Assembly (NCBI RefSeq): GCF_046630445.1
Contig: NC_092338.1
Coordinates: 221,971,501-222,035,500, forward strand
Direction: 5' to 3'
Source of the DNA: Rutidosis leptorrhynchoides
Lineage: Eukaryota > Streptophyta > Magnoliopsida > Asterales > Asteraceae
DNA: 64,000 nucleotides
The notes under the pieces were generated by a model. The model was not told where the DNA came from, made no database searches, and saw nothing but the letters and a program-made list of their open reading frames with translations. Both the position numbers and the translations under genes were made by a program. This document shows, piece by piece, positions 23,789 through 34,530 of the stretch. Numbering within the stretch: the stretch's first letter is position 1; each line of letters starts with the position of its first letter.

Positions 23789-24206
23789 GGTGGTCTTAGC
23801 GAACCTGGTCTTGCATTAGTGTGTCTAACTGATAGTCGTTAGGATGCATTAGTGAGTCTGGACTTCGACCGTGTCTACATGTCAAAAGTTTTACTTATCA
23901 TTTTTGTCAGAAATCATCTGCTTATCATCCTTAGGAAATTACCTGCTCATTATTCTTAATCTAGACACATCTTATTGCATTGACTGCATGAATAGTGTAT
24001 AGACAAAATTCATATCTTCGCGTATCTGCTAATTCATATCTTAGCGTACCTGTTATTGTTATCTTTGCCTGACAGCTTCCGTAGATTCCTCCGTAACTTA
24101 TGAGATGTTAGTATTATATACGCATATGTAAATTATGTATCGCAGGATACTAATATACATCCTATAATCTATTTCTTATCGAAAATCCTTCATCTGATCG
24201 TACGAG

Positions 24207-24740
24207 ATGAATCCCTCAACCAGTTCGAGTCCCACAGTTTTCGATAGCTATTCCGATAGTTATTCCGACAGCTATTCCGACATAGGATATTCACCTAAGC
24301 TCTGAAAGCGATGTCACCAGAATGAATCAATCAATCAACCATCCCCAATTCATCTGATGGGTTCGTAGTCGACTTAATCAATGGAGACGCGAAGAAGGCG
24401 ATCCCTTCCACAAACCGAATTCACCTCTTGACAATGAACCTGAAGCGTTTACCGGCGAACCTGTTCGAGACACCATTTTCTCTCTCATTTCCAGAGTATC
24501 TCACCACGATTATATTCTATCTAAAACTCTAAATCTTATTCATCCACTCGTTCCGACCGAAAATTATCCCGGAGTAATACAAGAAGTCAACGAATTTCGC
24601 ACTCGAGTAATCAATTTGGAAAATATGGTGCAAAATGTACCAGCTTCAACAACATCACCGGTGCCAACAGTACCATCAGTAACAGCACCATTACCATCAA
24701 CAATCCATGCCTCAACATCTCATTCTGTACCTCGAGTATA
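24207..24740 (+). pseudogene. Element C leader ORF remnant (fossil)
   Basis: In the position where B and D carry their acidic leader ORF. A 32-codon open frame (24207-24305) has a repeated acidic/serine motif DSYSDSYSDSYSD. Further on, an ATG-less open stretch includes DNEPEAFTGEPVRDTIFSLI and a possible coiled-coil (NEFRTRVINLENMVQNV). No known domain is recognised. The region is degraded. Its upstream leader (GCATTAGTGAGTCTGGACTT) matches B and D closely. Confidence 0.5.
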
Positions 24741-24975
24741 ATTATCGTTATAAGAATTGTTCTACATCAGTTATCTTCGTTCTTCAAGGCGATTATGTAA
24801 TTCCTAATGTTTTAGAGATTATGTACTCTAGTTCTAGCCGAAAATCTGATGAGTTTAATATCACATTGACTCATTAAACCCATGATTACATCTGAAGAAA
24901 ATATATAGTTATATATATTTTCATATAGATTGTAATTAAAAGTTTTATTGTACAAACTATTAATGGTGAAAATAT

Positions 24976-24997
24976 TTTAACGGGTAGGTAATACCCG
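24976..24997 (+). promoter_or_regulatory. PPT-like hairpin motif in the C leader
   Basis: TTTTAACGGGTAGGTA followed by ATACCCG. The first part equals the sequence at the right LTR junction of C (41563-41578). The two halves can pair as CGGGTA/TACCCG. Similar copies lie before gag in B (33456-33476) and D (61111-61133). Confidence 0.7.
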
Positions 24998-25383
24998 ATG
25001 AATATTTAGATTCCACATTAATAAGTTACACTGTACATTCTTTGAATTTGATTCAACTATCATTTACTATCCTAATTACATCCACCGATATACAAATCCG
25101 TTCACCACAGAATAACCATATTCATCCCATCTCATATTTGGATTTTGATTTATCAGAATTCAACAAGTGGCATAATGAAGAAAACATTTGACAAAATAAA
25201 ATTTGTTAGAAACAAACAAATTAACTATGAGGAATTTTGTTAAGGATCCATGCTAACTGTTCCTAGCTAATTGTTCCCAGCTAACTGATTACCCTTTATT
25301 TATCGTAATTTAATTATCGCAATTTACATTCTCACAATTTTATTTATCGTAATTTAATTTCTGTTACTTATTTTACGCACTTT

Positions 25384-25690
25384 AAATATTGGGACATGTA
25401 TACAAGGTTTTGACATATCATATCGACCCATCTATATATATTATTTGGAATAACCATAGACACTCTATATGCAGTAATGCGGGAGTTAGCTATACATGGT
25501 TGAGGTTGATTCTATAATAATATATATACTTTGAGTTGTGATCGAGTCTGAGACATGTATACGGGTCACGATATTTATTAATTAATTCGAATATTATATA
25601 TTAAAATATATATAAATTATTAGACTGTCAACTGTGGACTATCAACTGTGGACTGCCAACTTTAGACAATTAAAATGAATTAAAATATTA
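25384..25690 (+). repeat. B-LTR-like segment inside element C
   Basis: Resembles the middle of the B LTR (about 30385-30650) along its length: the CATAGACACTCTATATG block, GTTAGCTATACA.GGTTGAGG and the repeated AACTGTGGAC motif. The corresponding part of C's own LTRs does not contain it. Confidence 0.65.
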
Positions 25691-27600
25691 ATTATAACAT
25701 ATGAAACTAAATAATTCTTCAAGTTGCCACTTGATTTCGTCTTAAACCTCATTTGTATCTTCACGATTACATTCTGCGTTCAAACCTTTCATGATTCTTG
25801 AAAACACCTCAATCGATAGGATGAATCAACCGCACTTCATCTACGGAAGGAAAGATTTATGCATATAGTTATGCACCTGAGAAACTCTCGGCAACTGAGT
25901 AAAAGTCTAACACATAGCCGCGTCAGATCCTTTGTCATTTATTAGCAAAAATAACTTTACGATCCCTTTTCAAGGTAGCCAATTTTGTCACAGCTCCAAC
26001 AAGTCAACTTCGACTTTTCATTCGAAGTAGCCTTACTATAATCCTGATATATACGATTACCCTTTTGATACCGGAGAATTCCCTTTTGATACTGGAGAAT
26101 TCTTTTATATTCCACCATATTACCAGCAGACATACCAGCAACCTCGTTACTTCTTGGCTTAGATCTCTCTGACAAATCATTATATTTATTCATTGAAACC
26201 CTATCATATACTCATCCGCATCTAGTTATGAGAACTGCCATACTAATTACCGGGAATCAGCAATCAGTACTTTGAAAACTCACAGCATATCTACATCAAT
26301 AGTTATATGTATGACATTTATCTCTTAGAATTATGATCTCTCATTCTGAAATCCTGAAAATCACTCAGTCACAAATCAATACTATGAATGTTGAAAAAGT
26401 TGAATGAAACAGTAGAAACCATAGACCACCGTAAACGACCTTAATCATCGGAAGTTTGATGATAAAGAATAGTATGTTGGAAAAGCTCAGAAAAGTTAAA
26501 ACTGGAAAACGGATTGAGCTAACCACGAAGGAGACCGAGGACAAATACAAGGACCATACCATATATTCAAAGAATCCAGGTAATTCTGGATTCGATGAAG
26601 CCTTCAAAGAATATCTTGCTCCGAAATCATGTTAAAATCTTGTGGAAAATTTTTCTCCATTAACCATCGAACTTAGAAATTCCAAAAATATCATCATCAA
26701 TATCTTCGATATTTCTGAGGATATTTTCATAAATATTCTCGTCTGAAATTATATACCTCTTCGTGCTTCCTGTGTATTATTATATTGGAAACATTCAATA
26801 GAAAATTTAGTACCGAAAAGCAGATTATGCGAAACTATGAAGAAAGCCGTGGATAAATCACAAAGAATAAGTTTGACTTCAAAGAATCCAAACGATTCAA
26901 TGTCTGCTGAAGTCTTTAACGAATATTTTGCTCATTACTCTAAACCCTTGCGGACAATAGTCTCCATCATCCTCTGATCGTAGATATTCAAAGATATTAT
27001 CGTATCTTTCATTATAAATATCCTCGATATTTCTGAATATATTTTTATAACTAATACTATCTGAAATCATTTATCTCTTCGTGCTATCAGTGTTACATCA
27101 TATAGAAACTGTTAGTTTCTATATTCTGTAAACTCTCGAGCTTAAAATATGAATGTGATTGAAGTAATATTGGGAACTGATGCATGAGTTAGTATAATAT
27201 AATGACACTTGATCAACGTGATTATATTACAGTAAGTCATGCAGAGTTCTAATGGGACATGATGGTTCACAGTAGATCATACCACCATCATGGGTCATGT
27301 TACATAACTCTTTCATTCTAATAAACTTCTGAACATATCAAGAAAGTATATTCTTGATAGCTCTATTCTCAATGATTCTGGTAATTTGACGAATCAAATC
27401 GTGCTATTACGTTCTTTCTTGATTATAATATTAAATTCATTCGAAACTCCATACTTACAAATTCTAGACCATTACTCGTTTTACTAGAGATCGAGAGGAG
27501 ATTAAAAAGACGAAGAGCTCCGAAACATAAAGGAAGATATAAAACTCGACAAAAACACTGAAATTACAATAATTAAAAATTAAAACATCACGACAATTTA
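25691..27600. other. Element C internal filler with a diverged tandem duplication
   Basis: No gag-pol coding is recognised. A ~320-bp unit occurs twice (about 26440-26790 and 26820-27130), best matched around TCAAAGAATCC, GATATTTCTGA and ATCTCTTCGTGCT. A weak CX2C-type reading on the minus strand near 25957-26193 was not accepted as a gene. Confidence 0.5.
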
Positions 27601-27635
27601 AAATTAAAAGATTACAATCAAACTACTCGTCGTCG

Positions 27636-28073
27636 TCAATTGTCATCTGCAAAGTAGCGTTCACCAGTCATTTCACCATCCGTGAGGTACTCCGGAGACA
27701 TCGGTATTTCTCTTGATGCCTCAACTGCTGCTTCAGCTGATTCATCGAGGTAACGATAACCCAACGTCTCTTTATCTTCAAGAACTGCATACAAAGAAAT
27801 GCGTTTACCGCGATCTTCAATGGTATCTCTTATAAAGTACCATTGATCATCAGTACACAGAAAACTTGCCCTACAATCCGCATCATAATCGTCTTTATAT
27901 AAGAACACAGACGTGAATTCACACGGAACTTTTTCCTTCAGAAAGGATAGCAAGTCTTGTAAACCAACATCACGAATGTCGATATCATCAAACGAAATAC
28001 TGTCGCCCTACTTATATTCCTTCATTTGATTACGGAAATCACCTCCGTAATGAACATCGAATGAAACAATCAT
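27636..28073 (-). pseudogene. Antisense gene-like region in element C, possibly PB1-like
   Basis: Runs opposite to the element. A 105-codon open frame lies at 27636-27953 (KVPCEFTSVFLYKDDYDADC, DDQWYFIRDTIEDRGKRISL, acidic C-terminus). A likely start codon lies upstream at 28073, followed by an N-terminal stretch with VHYGGDF. The HYGG-type opening with later alternating hydrophobic/acidic blocks recalls the PB1-like N-terminal domain seen in plant transposon-linked proteins; this is a weak, by-eye assignment. A clear TATA box lies ~115 bp upstream of the start. The gene looks broken about once. Antisense ORFs with their own promoters are known from some plant LTR elements (Tat/Grande type). 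Confidence 0.5.
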
Positions 28074-28187
28074 TGGGGGAAGTGTTAACATTTTGCAGTT
28101 TGGGAGTGTTTGATTTTGATTTTGAGAAAGGTGGAAATATAAAAGAAATATATGTTTGAGTGTATAAAATGAAGTATATGGTTGGTG

Positions 28188-28195
28188 TTTTTATA
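28188..28195 (-). promoter_or_regulatory. TATA box of the antisense gene in C
   Basis: Minus-strand TATAAAAA in the context ACACTATAAAAACACC, at the normal distance for a 5' leader of ~85 bases ahead of 28073. Confidence 0.6.
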
Positions 28196-28380
28196 GTGTA
28201 AAAGTGACCGTTGGGAGAGCCGTTTGAATTTTTTTTTATTTTAATAACAGCTAAAAAAAATTTGGGCAAGTTTTTGAGCGAAGGTGGACGATGCCCGTTG
28301 GGACCTCTCTCATGATAGTTTCATTCGTGCTCTTCGAATAATCGAATTATTTTATCTGTATTATTATGTAATGATGAAAA

Positions 28381-31300
28381 TGTAGTGACCCGAACTTTTC
28401 CATGTTTATATATATTAATTGAGATTGATATTTACATGATTAAATGTTTTCAACATGTTAAGCAATCAAACTTGTTAAGACTTAATTAATTGAAATATGT
28501 TTCATATAGACAATTGACCACCCAAGTTGACCGGTGATTCACGAACGTTAAAACTTGTAAAAACTATATGATGACATATATATGGATATATATATATATA
28601 GTAAACATGATACTATGATAAGTAAACATATCATTAAGTATATTAACAATGAACTACATATGTAAAAACAAGACTACTAACTTAATGATTTTTAAACGAG
28701 ACATATATGTAACGATTATCGTTGTAAAGACATTTAATGTATATATATCATATTAAGAGATATTCATACATGATAATATCATGATAATATAATAATTTAA
28801 AATCTCATTTGATATTATAAACATTGGGTTAACAACATTTATCAAGATCGTTAACCTAAAGGTTTCAAAACAACACTTACATGTAACGACTAACGATGAC
28901 TTAACGACTCAGTTAAAATGTATATACATGTAGTGTTTTAATATGTATTTATACACTTTTGAAAGACTTCAATACACTTATCAAAATACTTCTACTTAAC
29001 AAAAATGCTTACAATTACATCCTCGTTCAGTTTCATCAACAATTCTACTCATATGCACCCGTATTCGTACTCGTACAATACACAGCTTTTAGATGTATGT
29101 ACTATTGGTATATACACTCCAATGATCAGATTTTAGCAGCCCATGTGAGTCACCTAACATATGTGAGAACCATCATTTGGCAACTAGCATGAAATATCTC
29201 ATAAAATTACAAAAATATGAGTAATCATTCATGACTTATTTACATGAAAACAAAATTACATATCCTTTATATCTAATCCATACACCAACGACCAAAAATA
29301 CCTACAAACACTTTCATTCTTCAATTTTCTTCATCTAATTGATCACTCTCAAGTTCTATCTTCAAGTTCTAAGTGTTCTTCATAGTTACATAAAATCAAG
29401 AATACTTTCAAGTTTGCTAGGTCACTTCCAATCTTGTAAGGTGATCATCTAACCTCAAGAAATCTTTATTTCTTATAGTAGGTTATCATTCTAATACAAG
29501 GTAATAATCATATTTAAACTTTGGTTCAATTTCTATAACTATAACAATCTTATTTCAAGTGATAATCTTACTTGAACTTGTTTTCGTGTCATGATTCTGC
29601 TTCAAGAACTTCGAGCCATCCAAGGATCCGTTGAAGCTAGATCCATTTTTCCCTTTTCCAGTAGGTTTATCCAAGGAACTTAAGGTAGTAATGATGTTCA
29701 TAACATCATTCGATTCATACATATAAAGCTATCTTATTCGAAGGTTTAAACTTGTAATCACTAGAACATAGTTTAGTTAATTCTAAACTTGTTCGCAAAC
29801 AAAAGTTAATCCTTCTAACTTGACTTTTAAAATAAACTAAACACATGTTCTATATCTATATGATATGCTAACTTAATGATTTAAAACCTGGAAACACGAA
29901 AAACACCGTAAAACCGGATTTACGCCGTCGTAGTAACACCGCGGGCTGTTTTGGGTTAGTTAATTAAAAACTATGATAAACTTTGATTTAAAAGTTGTTA
30001 TTTTGAGAAAATAATTTTTATTATGAACATGAAACTATATCCAAAAAATATGGTTAAACTCAAAGTGGAAGTATGTTTTCTAAAATGGTCATCTAGACGT
30101 CGTTCTTTCGACTGAAATGACTACCTTTACAAAAATGACTTGTAACTTATTTTTTCTGACTATAAACCTATACTTTTTCTGTTTAGATTCATAAAATAGA
30201 GTTCAATATAAAACCATAGCAATTTGATTCACTCAAAACGGATTTAAAATGAAGAAGTTATGGGTAAAACAAGATTGGATAATTTTTCTCATTTTAGCTA
30301 CGTGAAAATTGGTAACAAATCTATTCCAACCATAACTTAATCAACTTGTATTGTATATTATGTAATCTTGAGATACCATAGACACGTATACAATGTTTCG
30401 ACCTATCATGTCGACACATCTATATATATTTCGGAACGACCATAGACACTCTATATGTGAATGTTGGAGTTAGCTATACAGGGTTGAGGTTGATTCCAAA
30501 ATATATATAGTTTGAGTTGTGATCAATACTGAGATACGTATACACTGGGTCGTGGATTGATTCAAGATAATATTTATCGATTTATTTTTGTACATCTAAC
30601 TGTGGACAACTAGTTGTAGGTTACTAACGAGGACAGCTGACTTAATAAACTTAAAACATCAAAATATATTAAAAGTGTTGTAAATATATTTTGAACATAC
30701 TTTGATATATATGTATATATTGTTATAGGTTCGTGAATCAACCAGTGGCCAAGTCTTACTTCCCGAAGAAGTAAAAATCTGTGAAAGTGAGTTATAGTCC
30801 CACTTTTAAAATCTAATATTTTTGGGATGAGAATACATGCAGGTTTTATAAATGATTTACAAAATAGACACAAGTACGTGAAACTACATTCTATGGTTGA
30901 ATTATCGAAATCGAATATGCCCCTTTTTATTAAAGTCTGGTAATCTAAGAATTAGGGAACAAACACCCTAATTAACGCGAATCCTAAAGATAGATCTATT
31001 GGGCCTAACAAACCCCATCCAAAGTACCGGATGCTTTAGTACTTCAAAATTTATATCATATCCGAAGGGTGTCCCGGAATGATGGGGATATTCTTATATA
31101 TGCATCTTGTTAATGTAGGTTACCAGGTGTTCACCATATGAATGATTTTTATCTCTATGTATGGGATGTGTATTGAAATATGAAATCTTGTGGTCTATTA
31201 TTATGATTTGATATATATAGGTTAAACCTATAACTCACCAACATTTTTGTTGACGTTTTAAGCATGTTTATTCTCAGGTGATTATTAAGAGCTTCCGCTG

Positions 31301-31620
31301 TCGCATACTTAAATAAGGACGAGATTTGGAGTCCATGCTTGTATGATATTGTGTAAAAACTGCATTCAAGAAACTTATTTTGTTGTAACATATTTGTATT
31401 GTAAACCATTATGTAATGGTCGTGTGTAAACAGGATATTTTAGATTATCATTATTTGATAATCTACGTAAAGTTTTTTTAACCTTTATTGATGAAATAAA
31501 GGTTATGGTTTGTTTTAAAATGAATGCAGTCTTTGAAAAACGTCTCATATAGAGGTCAAAACCTCGCAACGAAATCAATTAATATGGAACGTTTTTAATC
31601 AATAAGAACGGGACATTTCA
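28381..31620 (+). repeat. Element B 5' LTR
   Basis: 3,240 bp. Starts TGTAGTGACCCGAAC and ends GGGACATTTCA. Its 5' half resembles the D LTR and its 3' half the C LTR. A near-palindrome GATAGATCTATT is at 30989-31000. Confidence 0.93.
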
Positions 31621-31829
31621 GTTGGTATCCGAGCGTTGGTCTTAGAGAACCAGATTTTTACATTAGTGTGTCTTATCGAGTTTGTTAGGATGCATTAGTG
31701 AGTCTAGACTTCGACCGTGTTTACTTGAAAAATGATTGCTTAACAAATTTTGTTGGAAACTATATATTTTTAACATGTGAATATTATGTGATATATTAAT
31801 CTCTTAACGCGTTTGATATTATGTGATAG

Positions 31830-32405
31830 ATGTCTACCTCTAGAATAAGTCCCATTGACTCACCTAATAATAATGAAGAGTCAAATGTAAATTGGAATGA
31901 TTCGTGGACTGATTCACAAGTTCCCGAAGAGGAACCGGAAGAAGAGTCGGAACCGGAAGAAGAATCGGAACCGGAAGAAGAATCGGAACCGGATGAAGAA
32001 ATAGAACCGGTGGGAGAAATAATAAAACGGTTAAGTAAAATAAAATCCTCAACCAACCGACCAAGGTTAATTATGGTCAATGGTGTTTTCGCCAAGGAAG
32101 CAAAATATTGGGAGGATTACCAATTCTCCGATGAATCGGATTCCGACGAGAATTCCGATGATGTTATAGAAATTACCCCAACTGAATTTAAAAAGGCAAA
32201 AGAAAATAATAAGGGAAAGGGCATAAAAATAGAGAAATCTAATTCCAACCCCGATGAACATTATATGTATCGTCAACCCCCGAAGTCCTTAAGTTGTAAC
32301 AATGACCCGGGAACCTCTAAACCACCAGGTTTTTCTAAACCAATGTGGAAAACGACGGCTCGTATTAGGGGAACATCATATATCCCTAGAAACTTGGCAA
32401 AATGA
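31830..32405 (+). CDS. Acidic leader ORF of element B
   Basis: 191 codons, beginning ~207 bp after the primer-binding site. The N-terminal third is a Glu/Pro/Ser repeat (EPEEESEPEEESEPEEESEP). The middle is acidic and Ser/Asp-rich (DESDSDENSDD) and followed by a lysine patch (KKAKENNKGKGIKIEK). The C-terminus is basic (KPMWKTTARIRG). The start context TATGTGATAGATGTCT is the same as in D's leader ORF at 60501, and both C-termini carry a TTARI/TTRIT motif. No known domain is recognised. Possible roles such as a nuclear or RNA-binding helper are guesses. It ends well before the F-box-like ORF. Confidence 0.65.
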   Translation: MSTSRISPIDSPNNNEESNVNWNDSWTDSQVPEEEPEEESEPEEESEPEEESEPDEEIEPVGEIIKRLSKIKSSTNRPRLIMVNGVFAKEAKYWEDYQFSDESDSDENSDDVIEITPTEFKKAKENNKGKGIKIEKSNSNPDEHYMYRQPPKSLSCNNDPGTSKPPGFSKPMWKTTARIRGTSYIPRNLAK

Positions 32406-32583
32406 ACCAAAACCGAAGAAGAAGAAACAAGCGAGTCGGAATAAGATAGTTGTATTCGTGTGGTGTAATATATGTAATATAGTGTGCTTATGCTTTATGA
32501 TATATGTAAAAAATTGCTTGTATTAATAAGTAATTTTTTTTATGAATCTAACTCTTGTCTATTTTACAGTATAAAAACACAAA

Positions 32584-33084
32584 ATGGATAGACAACCCAA
32601 TATTTTAAGAGACCTACCCGGAGACATGATTGATGAAATCTTGTCTAGAGTCGGTCAGAATTCTTCGGCACAACTATTTAAGGCGAGATCAGTTTGTAAG
32701 ACATTCGAAGAACGTTCCAAGAATGTCTTGGTTTATAAAAGGCTTTCGTTCGAAAGATGGGGGATATCACATTGGGAAATCCATAAATTACGATGTGTTT
32801 ACTTTGACGCATATATTGCGGGGAACCCAAATGCTATTTTACGCAATGGGTTAAGAAATTATTTTGACTCAATATATCCGAATATTGGACTTCGTGATTT
32901 AGAAAAAGCGGTTAACATGCAACATAAAGAAGCATGTTATGCTTACGGATTAGTAATGTTCGCTTCTCACCAAAGTGAGAACAAGAACATCGGGCTACAA
33001 CTATTAAACAAAACGTTCCCACAAGTGACGGAGTCGGTAATTGGGGTAAGAAATGAGGTTTTTAGATTGTTACGGGACTGTTAG
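32584..33084 (+). CDS. F-box-like protein ORF captured in element B
   Basis: 166 codons between the acidic ORF and gag. Residues ~8-55 form an F-box (LRDLPGDMIDEILSRVGQ, FKARSVCKTFEERSKN). This is followed by a region like the Sel1/TPR-type part of the plant At1g67623/At2g35280 F-box family (GNPNAILRNGLRNYF; LEKAVNMQHKEACYAYGLVM; NIGLQLLNKTF). Family members recruit targets to SCF ubiquitin ligases through SKP1; whether this copy does so is unknown. It looks shortened compared with the family and may be broken. Neither D nor C has it in the leader, so it was probably gained from a host gene by B's lineage (inference). Confidence 0.75.
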   Translation: MDRQPNILRDLPGDMIDEILSRVGQNSSAQLFKARSVCKTFEERSKNVLVYKRLSFERWGISHWEIHKLRCVYFDAYIAGNPNAILRNGLRNYFDSIYPNIGLRDLEKAVNMQHKEACYAYGLVMFASHQSENKNIGLQLLNKTFPQVTESVIGVRNEVFRLLRDC

Positions 33085-33608
33085 ACATTACGTAACCCTC
33101 GTCCCTTTGACGACGTTACAACACGCTGTCTTATCAACGGCCATAACGGTTATGTTCCACAAGACCAAGGATGGGAAGTAATCCTAGTAAAACCAGAATG
33201 CATGATTTGTTTCTGGACGTATGAATTACGTGTCTTTATTGCCTTTGCTGAACGACTTGTGTACTAGCTAGAATTATCTTCACAACCATCTTGTATCAAA
33301 TTTATTGTGTGCTATATTTCATGCTATATGTAAAATAAGCGGTATTGTAAGTTTGTAAAATATTATGTAAAAGTTTGAACGCGAAATATTATTATAATCA
33401 GTTTTTCATATAGAATTGTAGTAGTTGAATTGTATATTAGCTACTAAGTATGAACTTAACGGGTAGGTACTACCCGAATTTAAACTTATAAAACGCTGAT
33501 ATGAAGAAAAAGCTTTTATAAATGAGTTCATATTATGCTACGAAATACTATTAACTACTCTTAATATTCTGTATGATTAACTTGTTCCATTTGACTATTT
33601 TGAAGGAA
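33085..33608. other. Element B spacer before gag
   Basis: No separate gene claimed. Contains the PPT-like hairpin at 33456-33476 and a block (TAAGTATGAAC...TATAAAACGCT) also found before gag in D. Confidence 0.5.
33456..33476 (+). promoter_or_regulatory. PPT-like hairpin motif before gag in B
   Basis: CGGGTAG-GTA-CTACCCG is a perfect 7-bp inverted repeat with a 3-base loop at 33460-33476, preceded by TTAA. The left half, TTTAACGGGTAGGTACT in near-identical form, is also the sequence next to the right LTR (38204-38219). Confidence 0.8.
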
Positions 33609-34530
33609 ATGGCACCGACTACTCGACACACCGTGAATATGAATGAAGAGGAATTCCATACTTTTCTAGCTTCAAACATAGCCGCAGTACAGGCTACGCT
33701 ACATACCAACAATAACCTTGGATCTAGCAGTACAGGAAATCGTGTAGGATGCACCTACAAAGAATTCACTGCCTGCAAACCTTTGGAATTTGATGGAATC
33801 GAAGGACCGATCGGATTGAAACGGTGAACCGAGAAGGTCGAATCGGTGTTTGCCATAAGTAAGTGTACTGAAGAGGACAAAGTGAAGTACGCTACGCATA
33901 CCTTCACAGGTTCTGCGTTAACATGGTGGAATACCTATCTAGAGCAAGTGGGACAAGACGATGCGTACGCACTACCGTGGTCAGCATTCAAGCACTTGAT
34001 GAACGAGAAGTACCGTCTCAGAACCGAGGTCAATAAGCTCAAGAAAGAACTTAGAGGGTTACGAACCCAAGGATTTGATATTACCACGTACGAAAGACGA
34101 TTCACAGAATTGTGCCTATTGTGTCCGGGAGCATTCGAATATGAGGAAGAGAAGATCGACGCGTTTGTGAAAGGATTACCTGAAAGAATCCAAGAAGATA
34201 TAAGTTCAGACGAGCCCGCCTCCATACAACAGGCATGTAGAATGGCTCACAAACTAGTGAACCAGATTGAAGAAAGAATTAAAGAACAGACTGCTGAAGA
34301 GGCTAATGTGAAGCAAGTCAAAAGAAAGTGGGAGGAAAACGGTGATAAGAATCACCAATACAACAACAACAGCAATTACAACAATAATCGCAACAATTAT
34401 CCCAACAATCGCAACATCAATCGCAACTACAACAAACGGCCCAACAACAACAACAACAACAACAACAACAACTACTACAACAATCATTCCAACAACAATA
34501 ATAACCGCAACAACAACAACAATCAGAAGT
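33609..34530 (+). CDS. Element B gag region (fossil)
   Basis: Starts MAPTTRHTVNMNEEEFHTFL. The retrotransposon gag domain is clear (TGSALTWWNTYLEQVG, FTELCLLCPGAFEYEEEKID, FVKGLPERIQEDI). It ends in a long Asn-rich low-complexity tract encoded by (AAC)n-like repeats at 34360-34530. Builds the particle. The region is broken. Confidence 0.85.

Noticed and set aside
25957-26193. Minus-strand frame with CWSCDKIGYLEKGS, like a zinc knuckle
   Set aside because: Key positions of the knuckle are not all present, the frame is short, and nothing around it looks like gag.
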